Notes: a model not told the origin generated them from the sequence alone. A stretch of 64,000 nucleotides of DNA from Gammaproteobacteria bacterium (GCA_021772985.1 JAJFKX010000019.1:434001-498000); one strand, 5' to 3'. Shown: positions 54,658-64,000, numbered from the stretch's first letter. Made by a program: numbers and translations.

Positions 54658-55593
54658 GTGACCAATCGGCTCAAAGAAGTTTGTGGTTTTGATGTATTAG
54701 GAGATGTGCTGGAAACTCTGCGTTTCCGGGGATCGATATTTTTCCGTTCAGAACTTGCCGCACCCTGGGGTGTATCACTGGGACAAAATGAAATTCCACG
54801 CTTTCATATTGCGTTATCGGGTGGTTTCTTTTTAGGCACTGACAGTGACAGCAGCATCAATGTCCAGGAAATGGATATTATTATGCTGCCCACCGGCAGC
54901 GAACATTGGCTTGCCGATCAACCCGGGAACGAACTGACTCCCATGGATAGTGCAGTCGAAGCTTGCCAATTAAATCACCCTTTTTTCAGCCGTGGTGAAA
55001 TAACCAACCGTATTATGTGTGGCCTGGTTCAATTCGACCAGAATATAACTCATCCGCTGCTTAACTCACTTCCCCAGCTACTGCACTTCCCTGCACTCAA
55101 TTCAAATGAGCCGATTTGGAAAACTGTTTTATATATCGAACAAGAAATCTGCCGCACACAACGATTACGTAACCCGATCATAGACCGGCTGACTGAAGTG
55201 CTGTTTTTGCAACTACTCGATTACTACATAAACAAACAAAATGAAGCAACCGGTTTTCTCGCCGGGCTACGCGATCGCCGTATTCAGCGAGCGCTCTCAC
55301 TGATCCACCAGCAGCCGGAATTTACCTGGTCATTATCTTCTCTGGGAGAACAAATTGGTATGTCACGCGCAACTTTGGTACGACACTTCCAAGACACTGT
55401 TGGTATCGCCCCTATGGCCTACATCACTAATTGGCGCATGATTAAAGCCCATAATCTGATCAAATACTCCAGTGCCACCCTGGAACAAATTGCTGAGGGT
55501 GTTGGATTTGCTTCAGCCAGAACTTTAAACAAAGCTTTTCAACGTCATTATGGTTGCACTCCAAATGAGTTGCGTCGGACGCAATTTGCTTAA
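54658..55593 (+). CDS. AraC family transcriptional regulator with cupin-type N-terminus (GTG start)
   Basis: LRFRGSIFFRSELAAPWGVSLG; C-terminal HTH MSRATLVRHFQDTVGIAPMAYITNWRM...IAEGVGFASARTLNKAFQRHYGCTPNELRR. Confidence 0.92.
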   Translation: MTNRLKEVCGFDVLGDVLETLRFRGSIFFRSELAAPWGVSLGQNEIPRFHIALSGGFFLGTDSDSSINVQEMDIIMLPTGSEHWLADQPGNELTPMDSAVEACQLNHPFFSRGEITNRIMCGLVQFDQNITHPLLNSLPQLLHFPALNSNEPIWKTVLYIEQEICRTQRLRNPIIDRLTEVLFLQLLDYYINKQNEATGFLAGLRDRRIQRALSLIHQQPEFTWSLSSLGEQIGMSRATLVRHFQDTVGIAPMAYITNWRMIKAHNLIKYSSATLEQIAEGVGFASARTLNKAFQRHYGCTPNELRRTQFA

Positions 55594-55668
55594 GGAACCT
55601 CAGACTTAATCACAAAAGATAACACTCCATACCATGCCATTTTTAATTTTTCTTGAGCACCATAATTT

Positions 55669-56415
55669 TTAGTTGTTGATTCGGTAAGGGCCTGAGTACC
55701 GAAAATCCCAAACCAGAAACACCTCATTGCCATCCGGCCTGAAAATCCGTTTAAGCACATAAGGTGGCTGTCTAATGATATGAAACTCTCCCTTGCCATC
55801 ATCAGTTTCAACAATCCACATAGGAACATTTTCCTGGTTGACTGTAGTGAACGTCTGCTCAAGCACTACCGCTGATATTGGTTTGGTTGTGTATTCGGCG
55901 TTCATGCCATGCCAGTTAACTTCTAATCCCGGCGCTAACGCCAGGGTTGGCATTAACAAATCCACACCAGCCCCCATTGGACGTTGCGTAATCACATTAT
56001 TGATATATTGCGCTTCACTACCGGACCATGGGGTAATTGTGCCTTCAACTTTCGTTTCACTAACCGTTAATTCCACATCGGCCAGCGAACGGTCTTCCAG
56101 TTGCGTAGGCACTCGCATGCCAAGCAGCAATAGATTTCCCAGATCAAAATCGGTTGCATCAATATAATCTTGCTCATCACCATGGGTTGTAATGGTGTTT
56201 TTCCAGCAACCGCATGGTTGATCATGTTCCAATTTCCAGGTCACATGGACACCGTCTTCGATTGCTGTTTCCGGTCGGTGATAACTGTAGGTCGCCACAT
56301 AGGGTTGCAATATGGTCGTGTCGATCACCAGCTGATCACCAGCTGATGTCCAAACATCTGCAGCGCAGATATTAGCAACCAATAATGCTATCAACACAAT
56401 TGACTTGTTTTGCAT
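55669..56415 (-). CDS. Secreted hypothetical protein, possibly DUF3108-like
   Basis: Signal peptide MQNKSIVLIALLVANICAADVW; C-terminal MWIVETDDGKGEFHIIRQPPYVLKRI resembles DUF3108-type beta-barrel proteins. Confidence 0.4.
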   Translation of the reverse strand: MQNKSIVLIALLVANICAADVWTSAGDQLVIDTTILQPYVATYSYHRPETAIEDGVHVTWKLEHDQPCGCWKNTITTHGDEQDYIDATDFDLGNLLLLGMRVPTQLEDRSLADVELTVSETKVEGTITPWSGSEAQYINNVITQRPMGAGVDLLMPTLALAPGLEVNWHGMNAEYTTKPISAVVLEQTFTTVNQENVPMWIVETDDGKGEFHIIRQPPYVLKRIFRPDGNEVFLVWDFRYSGPYRINN

Positions 56416-56447
56416 ATAGATGATTCCGCATTAAGCTGCGGCCAGTA

Positions 56448-57311
56448 TCAAGGTGACTTATCGCTTCCGGCAAGTATGTTGGGGTGACTGGTTGATGGGC
56501 GGTTATGAACGGTTAACCCGGCCAGTTGAGCTTTAATATCCTGTACTCGACGTCTGCTGACCGGCGCGGATGCACCGGATGCCATGGCCACTCGCCATTG
56601 ACCTGCTATCCGGTAAAGTTTTTGCACACTATCACGATTGACCAATGCCGAACGATGCACCCGCAAAAAACCTTTGGGCGCAAGAAAATCAGCCAGCCTG
56701 CTGATGTTTTCCCGTAACGGATGGACTGCCTGATGAGTGTGCAACAAAACATAATTACCATCTGCCTGCACCCAATCCAACTCAGAAATAGCAACCGGTA
56801 TCAATTGCGCGCGCTGATTCACAGTCAAACCGTCAGGCTGTTTTGATGGAGCATTTTCAGCTGGATAAAAACCTGGCAATACCCAAAACATAACTGCGAT
56901 CCCAGCGCCAACTATTAAGCTGGGATAACCATAATGCAACCATACATCCTGATACAGCTGTAACAGGGATACTTCACGCGACCCAGGCACTTGCCAAGCG
57001 AAATAAACCAGCCCCATTACCGCCGGCAGCACAACCACCAACATCAGCACTGCTAACAGATAACGCCAGCTCAAAGCAGTCTGTGTATGCCGCTGATAAC
57101 CATATCTGATATAGGCATACCACAAAACCAGCAACCAAACCGTCCAGCAGCCATATAAAACACCTTTTACCGACAACCAGAACCACCACTGTGCCGGCTG
57201 ATTAACGGTGTTGCTCCACCAAGCAACCCGGGCAATATCTAACCCAGTCAACAACATTGCGGCCAGTAACACCAAAAAATAAACTGGATATTTGAATCGA
57301 TAAATCTGCAT
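56448..57311 (-). CDS. LytTR-type transcriptional regulator with N-terminal membrane domain
   Basis: Several TM segments; LytTR: IPVAISELDWVQADGNYVLLHTHQAVHPLRENISRLADFLAPKGFLRVHRSALVNRDSV. Confidence 0.88.
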   Translation of the reverse strand: MQIYRFKYPVYFLVLLAAMLLTGLDIARVAWWSNTVNQPAQWWFWLSVKGVLYGCWTVWLLVLWYAYIRYGYQRHTQTALSWRYLLAVLMLVVVLPAVMGLVYFAWQVPGSREVSLLQLYQDVWLHYGYPSLIVGAGIAVMFWVLPGFYPAENAPSKQPDGLTVNQRAQLIPVAISELDWVQADGNYVLLHTHQAVHPLRENISRLADFLAPKGFLRVHRSALVNRDSVQKLYRIAGQWRVAMASGASAPVSRRRVQDIKAQLAGLTVHNRPSTSHPNILAGSDKSP

Positions 57312-57397
57312 GTCCGGTTAGCATATCAGACACCTGTATCAAGCTGGGGCGCCACTAAGCATTACTGCATGCTCTTATGCAACTCAATTAAGTCAGT

Positions 57398-58024
57398 TTA
57401 TTCCATCGTCATCAAACTGTCTTGAGCCAGCAGGTAATCAGCAACATCCAACATCCCTGCATTACTACCCACCATCTTTCCGGAAAGCAGGTATTTACCG
57501 TTGACCACGATAAACGGTGTGCCCGGCACCTGGGCCTGACCAGCCCAGCGTACAGCCTGTTTCATTTTTGTGCTTACCGTAAACGAATTTGCCATGTTTA
57601 AAAAATTATCAGGATCAACACCCTGAGCCAGCGCCAGTTCAGCAAACTCTTCCAACTTGCGCAACGGTTTTTTGTTTTGATGGATACTTTGATAAATTCC
57701 CAGATGAAATGCATTGTCCAGCTTAAGCATCTCCGCTGCATAAAAAGCTTTGGAATAAATCTCAGGCTGAAAAACCGGCATTTCCCTGATCACAACACCA
57801 CTATCGGCCTGCGCCTGCCAGGCCTCAAGACTGGGGTGCAATTGATAACAGGCCGGACAGGTATATTTAAAGAAAACCCAAACCTCACCGGTCTGACCTT
57901 TCTTTGCATCAATCGCGATTGGGTTTGGTATTTCTATGTAATGAACGCCAGCCTGATACTCGGCTGCCCAAACTGTCGATGCTGCCAGTAATATCGTCAA
58001 TACAATAATTATTTTTCTGTACAT
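57398..58024 (-). CDS. DsbA-family thiol:disulfide interchange protein
   Basis: Signal peptide; VWVFFKYTCPACYQLHPSLEAW (CPAC); GTPFIVVNGKYLLSGKMVG cis-Pro loop. Confidence 0.88.
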   Translation of the reverse strand: MYRKIIIVLTILLAASTVWAAEYQAGVHYIEIPNPIAIDAKKGQTGEVWVFFKYTCPACYQLHPSLEAWQAQADSGVVIREMPVFQPEIYSKAFYAAEMLKLDNAFHLGIYQSIHQNKKPLRKLEEFAELALAQGVDPDNFLNMANSFTVSTKMKQAVRWAGQAQVPGTPFIVVNGKYLLSGKMVGSNAGMLDVADYLLAQDSLMTME

Positions 58025-58063
58025 ACAAAATCCTGTTCTGATTCACACGCAATGAATTGCCGG

Positions 58064-58810
58064 TTAATCCTGGGAGATGGTTTCGAGTGCCTTGGTTAGC
58101 TGAGCGGCCGTCTGATAGCCACGTATCAGAGTGCCGTCCGGTAACACAATATTTGGTGTGCTGTTTGCACCCAGGCTACGAGCCATAGCCATATGCTGAT
58201 CAACAGAATGCGCACAATCAGCTGGTTCAGGTGTTTCACCAGACATGGCGGCGGTTATTGCCAGATCAGGTTCTAAGGCACATACGGCATGCACTGTTTT
58301 CTGGTACGAAGGTGAATCTTTACCTGACCGTGGCAACATCAGGTACTCAATATCAAAACCTGCTGCGTTGTATTCCGCTAAGTCTTGGTGAAGCCGGCGA
58401 CAGTAAGGACAATCGATATCAGTAATAACTGTCAGCCTATATCGACCGTTATCAGCCGGGTATTTAATCGGTTGGATATCCTGGATGCCATGAAGCAATT
58501 TTTTCCGGTATTCCACCAGCCGTTTTTCAGTCAGGTTTTCCGATTTCCCCAGGTTATACAAAGGACCATTCAGCAAAAATTCGCCATCGCTGGATACATA
58601 AAACACATTGGTGTCGGCACGAACTTCAAGCAGGTTTCCAACTGCTGCAGGCCGGATTTCAAAATCGCTCAGACCCGGCAACAGTTGATTCAAGGCGGCA
58701 CGCACCTGGGCATAATCATCAGCGTGACCAACAGTTGCCAGCAGCACCAGCAGGAAAGTGATCAATGTTTTTTTCATCTTGTGTCCATCAAGTTCAAACT
58801 TGGCAGACAC
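58064..58810 (-). CDS. DsbC-family disulfide isomerase
   Basis: DsbC N-terminal region; TVITDIDCPYCRRLHQDL (CPYC); STPNIVLPDGTLIRGYQTA. Confidence 0.9.
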   Translation of the reverse strand: MSAKFELDGHKMKKTLITFLLVLLATVGHADDYAQVRAALNQLLPGLSDFEIRPAAVGNLLEVRADTNVFYVSSDGEFLLNGPLYNLGKSENLTEKRLVEYRKKLLHGIQDIQPIKYPADNGRYRLTVITDIDCPYCRRLHQDLAEYNAAGFDIEYLMLPRSGKDSPSYQKTVHAVCALEPDLAITAAMSGETPEPADCAHSVDQHMAMARSLGANSTPNIVLPDGTLIRGYQTAAQLTKALETISQD

Positions 58811-58893
58811 TATGCCGAACCGAGCGCAAAAACTCAGCTCAAAATACCTCAGTTAACCTAAAAGTTTCTCAAATTAAAACTTCGCCCTTATTT

Positions 58894-59979
58894 TCAGGCA
58901 ATTTTTGATAACGGGCGCCCGCTAAACTGCTGCTTCCGGTCACCAGGGAAATCCCTGGCAGCATAGCCAATATAACCAATATCAATACCCTTGCACTGCG
59001 ATAAATCCGGTTTGATATCTGTCTGATCCGGCCACTCATGGAGCTGTTGACAATGTGAGGAATCCAGATATTTTCCACTGGTTACTGCACCGCTGGCCAG
59101 CAACGGCTCAGATTCCTGTAATGGTTGTAACCAAACCTGATCAACCTGCTCATCTGGTTTGAGCAACAAGTCGGCAATTCGATTACGGGTATTTTCCGCC
59201 ACACAGGCAAAACCCTGGTCGCGTGCATTGTGATCGGCCTCTAATGCCCACTCCAAGGCAGAATCCAATTGCCCGATTTGTTCACTGACACGGCTCAATA
59301 AGCTCTGTGCAGCTACTTCGACATAACGCTCACCAGTCACTACAGCTTTACTCAGTACTGTTTGCGCCTGAGTTCGGGCTGCCGGAAAATCTGATTGTTG
59401 GAATAATATCTCTGCCTTCATTACCCCTGCTTCCAGCAGCAATGGGTTTTCACGTTCAGCCAGATCAAAAAAATGCCAGGCATCTCCCAATTGCTGCTGG
59501 TTCAGGTGTCTAAGGCCGGTGCTATATGCATGCATGGCCGGCGATTGTACAATTTGAAAGCCAGTTGTTCGAACCGAACTGGTTTCAGACACTTTCCAAA
59601 CTTGCCAGCTGACTGCCAGGGCAATCGCGAATATTGATGATAATGCGCCTGCAAGACGCCACGACCATCCGCGAACAGGCTGAACCCTGACCGGCATTAC
59701 CCACTGATAACCGAGATTTGGATGCGTCTTGATGGGTTGCAGCGGAGCAAACACTTTCCGAATTTCCGAGATTGCCTGAAACAGGCTTTGATCCTGCACG
59801 TACTCAGTGTGCCAGACCTGTGAAATTAATTGCTGCTTGCTTAACAATCGATGCCGGTGTTCAAGCAGTAATGCGATCAGCACTCCGGTTTTAGGCCTTA
59901 AACCAATACGTACCCCATCTGATAACAACTCGATGCTGTTGGAATCAAACACATACTTATCAAATCGGTAATTTGTCAT
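58894..59979 (-). CDS. Winged-helix transcriptional regulator with TM and periplasmic domain (CadC-like)
   Basis: OmpR/PhoB-type domain LRPKTGVLIALLLEHRHRLLSKQQLISQVWHTEYVQDQSLFQAISEIRKVFAP; TM WRLAGALSSIFAIALAVSWQVW. Confidence 0.8.
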   Translation of the reverse strand: MTNYRFDKYVFDSNSIELLSDGVRIGLRPKTGVLIALLLEHRHRLLSKQQLISQVWHTEYVQDQSLFQAISEIRKVFAPLQPIKTHPNLGYQWVMPVRVQPVRGWSWRLAGALSSIFAIALAVSWQVWKVSETSSVRTTGFQIVQSPAMHAYSTGLRHLNQQQLGDAWHFFDLAERENPLLLEAGVMKAEILFQQSDFPAARTQAQTVLSKAVVTGERYVEVAAQSLLSRVSEQIGQLDSALEWALEADHNARDQGFACVAENTRNRIADLLLKPDEQVDQVWLQPLQESEPLLASGAVTSGKYLDSSHCQQLHEWPDQTDIKPDLSQCKGIDIGYIGYAARDFPGDRKQQFSGRPLSKIA

Positions 59980-60432
59980 TGTTGTTACTCCAAAGCAGGC
60001 TACAGGTATAGATGCTGAAAACAGCCACCAGTTCAAGTATCGGAATGGCTGCTAGCATGGCGCCGCAATCGATATGCACTATACCCGACTCTTGAATTTG
60101 AGCCGGTGATCAATAGCACTCTGGAAACCGCATAACAGCCAGCCGATTGAACAACGTCGAGCAGGGTCGAAAGGGCACTATTTTGAAAGCGTAGTGTATG
60201 GTGAATCAGGCAGCGCATGATGTTTTCTTAGCAAAATGCCCTAACTCTTCATGCGCCAAATGGCAACACCAAAATTTATCTCAGTAGCACAAATCTTCTT
60301 ATTGCCCAGATAAATTGACACAAACTATAAGGCAGATGTGTTTTATCGACGGTTTTAGTCTACTTGCCGCGTTAGTCTTGCTGCAAACCGATACAGCACG
60401 CAAAGTGAATATATTGATCAACCCTTCAACCT

Positions 60433-61881
60433 GTGAAAGATGTTATGCATTACCAACACGACAAGTCAGGAACCCGCTTACCAATCAGCCTGGACCCGAC
60501 CAGCAACGGTGAGTACTGTCCAATACCGCTGACTGCGGCCGAGCGCAAATCCAACCGCCTGGCACTGGATATTGCTGCCGGTAATGCCCGCAAGCTGAAT
60601 CTGGAACGCCGCCAGTTTCTGGTGTCATTATCCGGTGCCGCCAGCTCTTTGCTGGCTATGAACACCGCTTTTGCAGCCCGTGGATTAACCGGAGGCTACT
60701 TTCAACTGCCTCCGGAAAGTCAGCTCGATACTGATGCCGCTTATTCGGCACTTGGCAAACGAGAGTTTATCTTTGATGTGCAGGGCCATTATGTGCCGCC
60801 TAGCATCGCGGCTGAACGTAAAGCTGAATGTGTTGACAAAGCCGAGCCGGTTACCCGCGAATATATGGCCTGCCTGGGAGCGGATGACTTTATCAAAGAT
60901 GTCTTTCTTGATTCAGATACCGATATGATGGTGCTTTCATTCGTGCCATCAGAAGCTGAAAATGAACCGTTGACCATTCAGGAAGCAGCTGCCACCCGGG
61001 AAATAGTCGCAAAAATGGAAAACAGTCGTGCTCGCCTGTTGCTGCACGGCAGGGTTAACCCCAACCAGGATGGTGATATCCAACGTATGGATGAACTGGC
61101 AGAAAACTACGGCGTAGTTGCCTGGAAATGTTACACCCAATGGGGACCAGACGGTAACGGCTTTTACCTGACTGATGATGTTGGTATTGAGTTTGTGGAG
61201 AACGCCCGCCGTCTAGGTGTTAAAAACATCGCCATACACAAGGGCATCCCTTTTGGGCCAAGGTCATATGAGCACTCACGCTGTGTTGATATCGGCCCAA
61301 TTGCCAAACGCTTTCCCGATGTTAATTTTCTAATTTATCACTCCGGTTGGGTTCCGGGCCAACCGGAAGGACCATACGACCCAGAACGTGAAGAAGGTCT
61401 GGATGGTTTGATCAACAGCGTTAAAAATGCCGGTTTGGGAAAACACAGCAATGTCTACGCAGAGCTGGGCTCAACCTGGCGCGGTTTGATGCGAGACCCG
61501 GATTCCGCAGCACATGGTTTAAGCAAGCTGATCATGCATTTGGGTGAAGACAATATTTTATGGGGCACAGATTCAATCTGGTATGGTTCACCTCAGGATC
61601 AAATATTGGCATTTCGCAGTTTCCAAATCAGTGATCAATTACAGACATCTTATGGTTATCAGGCCATCACCGATCAAATTCGCGCTAAAATTTTTGGTTT
61701 GAATGCTGTTAAACCATATAAGATCAACATGACAGAAATATTGCAACATGCTGACGCCGATGGCATTTCCGCTGCACAAGCTGATTATCGTAACCAACCA
61801 GATCCACATTACCTGACGCGTGGCCCCAAAACGCGACGGGATTTTTTGCAGCTTTTAAAAATGAGCGGCAATGGTCCGTAA
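60433..61881 (+). CDS. Amidohydrolase family protein with twin-arginine-like signal
   Basis: LERRQFLVSLSGAASSLLAMNTAFA; metal-dependent hydrolase features FDVQGHYVPPS, NFLIYHSGW, NVYAELGSTW, ILWGTDSIWYGSP. Start uncertain (60433 or 60445). Confidence 0.8.
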   Translation: MKDVMHYQHDKSGTRLPISLDPTSNGEYCPIPLTAAERKSNRLALDIAAGNARKLNLERRQFLVSLSGAASSLLAMNTAFAARGLTGGYFQLPPESQLDTDAAYSALGKREFIFDVQGHYVPPSIAAERKAECVDKAEPVTREYMACLGADDFIKDVFLDSDTDMMVLSFVPSEAENEPLTIQEAAATREIVAKMENSRARLLLHGRVNPNQDGDIQRMDELAENYGVVAWKCYTQWGPDGNGFYLTDDVGIEFVENARRLGVKNIAIHKGIPFGPRSYEHSRCVDIGPIAKRFPDVNFLIYHSGWVPGQPEGPYDPEREEGLDGLINSVKNAGLGKHSNVYAELGSTWRGLMRDPDSAAHGLSKLIMHLGEDNILWGTDSIWYGSPQDQILAFRSFQISDQLQTSYGYQAITDQIRAKIFGLNAVKPYKINMTEILQHADADGISAAQADYRNQPDPHYLTRGPKTRRDFLQLLKMSGNGP

Positions 61882-62029
61882 CAAACAACATAGCAAATGC
61901 TTCCTGCAAACCTCTAAGACCAGGCAGCACCTAACCTTTTGTGCCAAAATTAATTTGCCAGGTATCTCTTTATAGAAACAAACAACCCAAACTGCTTTTA
62001 CCATAATAATTAATTCAATTTAAGGCAGT

Positions 62030-62970
62030 GTGAATTCTCAGGATAACCGCAACACTTGAATATTAACGAAAGAGCCAGTGTCGGTAGAATCACTAGCTCT
62101 CAAACAAGGATTCAAGTGTTATGTGTATAACGTACCAACAACTGACTCTATAACAACGATATCAGATTCAGGCATTGCTGACAGCTGGACTGTCATCGTT
62201 CAACCATCTGTTGTGAGCTGGCTCGTTCTCCTTCAAATCGATATCGTGTCAGGCTTGAACAAACTGCCAGTGATCAACGTCGTTATCTGGCCTATAAGTA
62301 TACCGACAATACCCCTGCACTATGCGCTTGATCTGCAATGGCCTAAAGCATTATCTAAGTCCTGAGATGCTAACTCGCCGTATGCGGTTGGAAGGGATTG
62401 ATCAATCAGTATCTATCAGCACCATCTGTCGTTGGCTGCGCTGGGGCTGGGGCCAGTGGTATCAATACCTTCAGCGAGCCAATCGCCCAGTTCGCAGGCG
62501 CTACGGCAATCGCTCATGGCGATCTGGCTTTGATAATCACCGTTCTATTCATGATTGCGCTGATATGGCCGACCTGCGTGCGCGTTGTGGTGACTGGGAA
62601 GGCGATACGGTTTATGATAAAGGTGGTCTTTTTATAACGCTGGTTGATCGTTGTTCGAAGTACTTCATGGCCAGAAAAATACCGATACAAACGAAAAAGA
62701 TTACCATCGATAGCGCGGTTAAGATGTTACGAGGTCATAGTGCGCATACGTTGATAGTCGACAATGGCATTGAGTTTGCTGATCACAAGCGGATTGAGCG
62801 GCAGGCTGAGACGATTTATTCCACGTTCTACGGACCTATCCAAACTCAGTGCGCAGAAGCTACGGCGTATTATTGAGTTGATGAATAACCAGCCAAGAAA
62901 GCATCTTGGCTGGCGATCACCTTATGAGGGTTAGAATGATGTGAGTGTTGCACTTATTGTGTGCATTCAC
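62030..62970 (+). mobile_element. Decayed IS30-family insertion sequence, 941 bp
   Basis: 27-bp imperfect inverted repeats (GTGAATTCTCAGGATAACCGCAACACT at 62030-62056 vs reverse complement of 62944-62970 GTGAATGCACACAATAAGTGCAACACT, 21/27); flanked by 5-bp direct repeat GCAGT (62025-62029, 62971-62975); IS30-type transposase fragments inside. Confidence 0.85.
62078..62934 (+). pseudogene. IS30-family transposase remnant, frameshifted and internally deleted
   Basis: Core RMRLEGIDQSVSISTICRWLRWGWGQWYQYLQRANRPVRRRYGNRS...CGDWEGDTVYDKGGLFITLVDRCSKYFMARKI...HTLIVDNGIEFADHKRIERQAE, then a frame change to RFIPRSTDLSKLSAQKLRRIIELMNNQPRKHLGWRSPYEG; the expected segment with the catalytic Glu (WERG.NENTNG) is missing. 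Confidence 0.85.
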
Positions 62971-63075
62971 GCAGTCCCACTATATTCAGTATTATTAAAT
63001 TGTTTATCTATTACTCGTGAAAGCAGTTTACCTACAATGCCCAGAAAAACTTTAAACAGCTTGTTCAACTTGATA

Positions 63076-63456
63076 TTAATCAGTAATAATAATCTCACAG
63101 CTCTTAATAACAGTTCCATCAATTGCCGTACCACTGCAACCCACACCATCGATTGCGTCACAAAAGTCACCAGAACAAGTTACGGATTCTTCATTACCGC
63201 AATCAGCAGAACAAGCAGCCCTTGTAGACACCCCGTTAACAATGACCTCAATCAACGATTCTCGAAGAATAATTTCCTTTAAAAATCTATCACGAACTCT
63301 ATCCAAACTTTCCAATTCCACCAATCGATGATCATTAAGTTCCTGTATAGATAATACTCGTTTGAGTATATCATCTCTCTCCATATTATTTTTAGCCACA
63401 CCAGCGGTGCTTACAAAAAGCATTAGAAGTAACGTTATAATCAATGTTGTTTTCAT
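63076..63456 (-). CDS. Small secreted six-cysteine protein A
   Basis: 126 aa; signal peptide MKTTLIITLLLMLFVSTAGVA; core TRAACSADCGNEESVTCSGDFCDAIDGVGCSGTAIDGTVIKSC; paralogous to 63547-63924. Confidence 0.75.
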   Translation of the reverse strand: MKTTLIITLLLMLFVSTAGVAKNNMERDDILKRVLSIQELNDHRLVELESLDRVRDRFLKEIILRESLIEVIVNGVSTRAACSADCGNEESVTCSGDFCDAIDGVGCSGTAIDGTVIKSCEIIITD

Positions 63457-63546
63457 AGTATGAGCTCCAATAAATTTAATAAATCGATATAATTGAATTT
63501 TGTTCGGTTGATTGTATTTTGCAATTTATGCATACACAAACTATTC

Positions 63547-63924
63547 TCAATTAGGCCAGCCACAAATCTTTGTGGAAACTTCTCCATCCAGATGGGTTGA
63601 ACCACAACCGGCGTCATCAACTGCTAAACAATCAATTCCAGAGCAACTCACAGTAGTTCCATCACCGCAATCCGCAACACATGTAGACCTTGTAACCACA
63701 CCACTGATAATGACATCAATCAACGAGTCTCGAATAACATAGTCTTTGTACAATCTGTCATAAACATTTTCCAAACTTTGCAGCTCCATCAACCTGCCTT
63801 CATTTACCTGACGGAGGGACTCAGCGTGCTCCTGCATACTTTGATTTGCTGGCTTGTCTTGAGAAAAACCAACCTCACTAAAAAAAGCACTAATAAGCAA
63901 AATTAACAACCATGATTTTTTCAT
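63547..63924 (-). CDS. Small secreted six-cysteine protein B
   Basis: 125 aa from MKKSWLLILLISAFFSEVGFSQ; core TRSTCVADCGDGTTVSCSGIDCLAVDDAGCGSTHLDGEVSTKIC; internal ATG chosen for its signal peptide and upstream AAGGAG. Confidence 0.75.
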   Translation of the reverse strand: MKKSWLLILLISAFFSEVGFSQDKPANQSMQEHAESLRQVNEGRLMELQSLENVYDRLYKDYVIRDSLIDVIISGVVTRSTCVADCGDGTTVSCSGIDCLAVDDAGCGSTHLDGEVSTKICGWPN

Positions 63925-64000
63925 TCTATATACTCCTTTAATATTTCTTACCACTAAAATATTCCATTCGAATATAAATATTCATATTACATATATTTAA

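Noticed and set aside
60033-60218. 61-aa minus-strand ORF between the CadC-like gene and the amidohydrolase
   Set aside because: Short, no RBS or recognisable domain; could be debris of a former gene but not supportable.

Overview
This window looks like a gammaproteobacterial chromosome segment. Most of it is conserved housekeeping DNA; the flanks carry the accessory content. Left flank (0.1-9.9 kb): a 2047-aa secreted repeat/beta-helix protein, three tandem phage-tail-collar (Mdp-like) proteins, two DUF6916-like proteins and a GNAT acetyltransferase. Core: purM-purN; an M48 protease; murA-ibaG; yrbG-kdsD-kdsC-lptC-lptA-lptB-rpoN-hpf-ptsN-hprK-rapZ-EIIA-HPr-EI; a Nudix/ThiE fusion; secA; dciA-like; a continuous minus-strand dcw cluster (mraZ to ftsZ, then lpxC); rnpB; rsmI; lpoA-yraN-dolP. 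Right flank (52.9-64 kb): a stand-alone 60-aa domain protein, two cytochrome P460 genes with a divergent AraC regulator, a membrane LytTR regulator, a DsbA-like/DsbC-like pair with a CadC-like regulator, a Tat amidohydrolase, a decayed IS30-family element, and two tandem paralogous small secreted six-cysteine proteins. Best candidates for follow-up: the six-cysteine pair at the right edge, the dcw cluster lacking murD (possible MurD2/MurL-type route), the internal sorting-signal-like segment in the giant protein, the tail-collar/DUF6916 locus, the MITE-like inverted repeat between secA and dciA, and the TGG(N)T 10-bp-period repeats upstream of mraZ. Family calls come from reading the translations; no database search was run.
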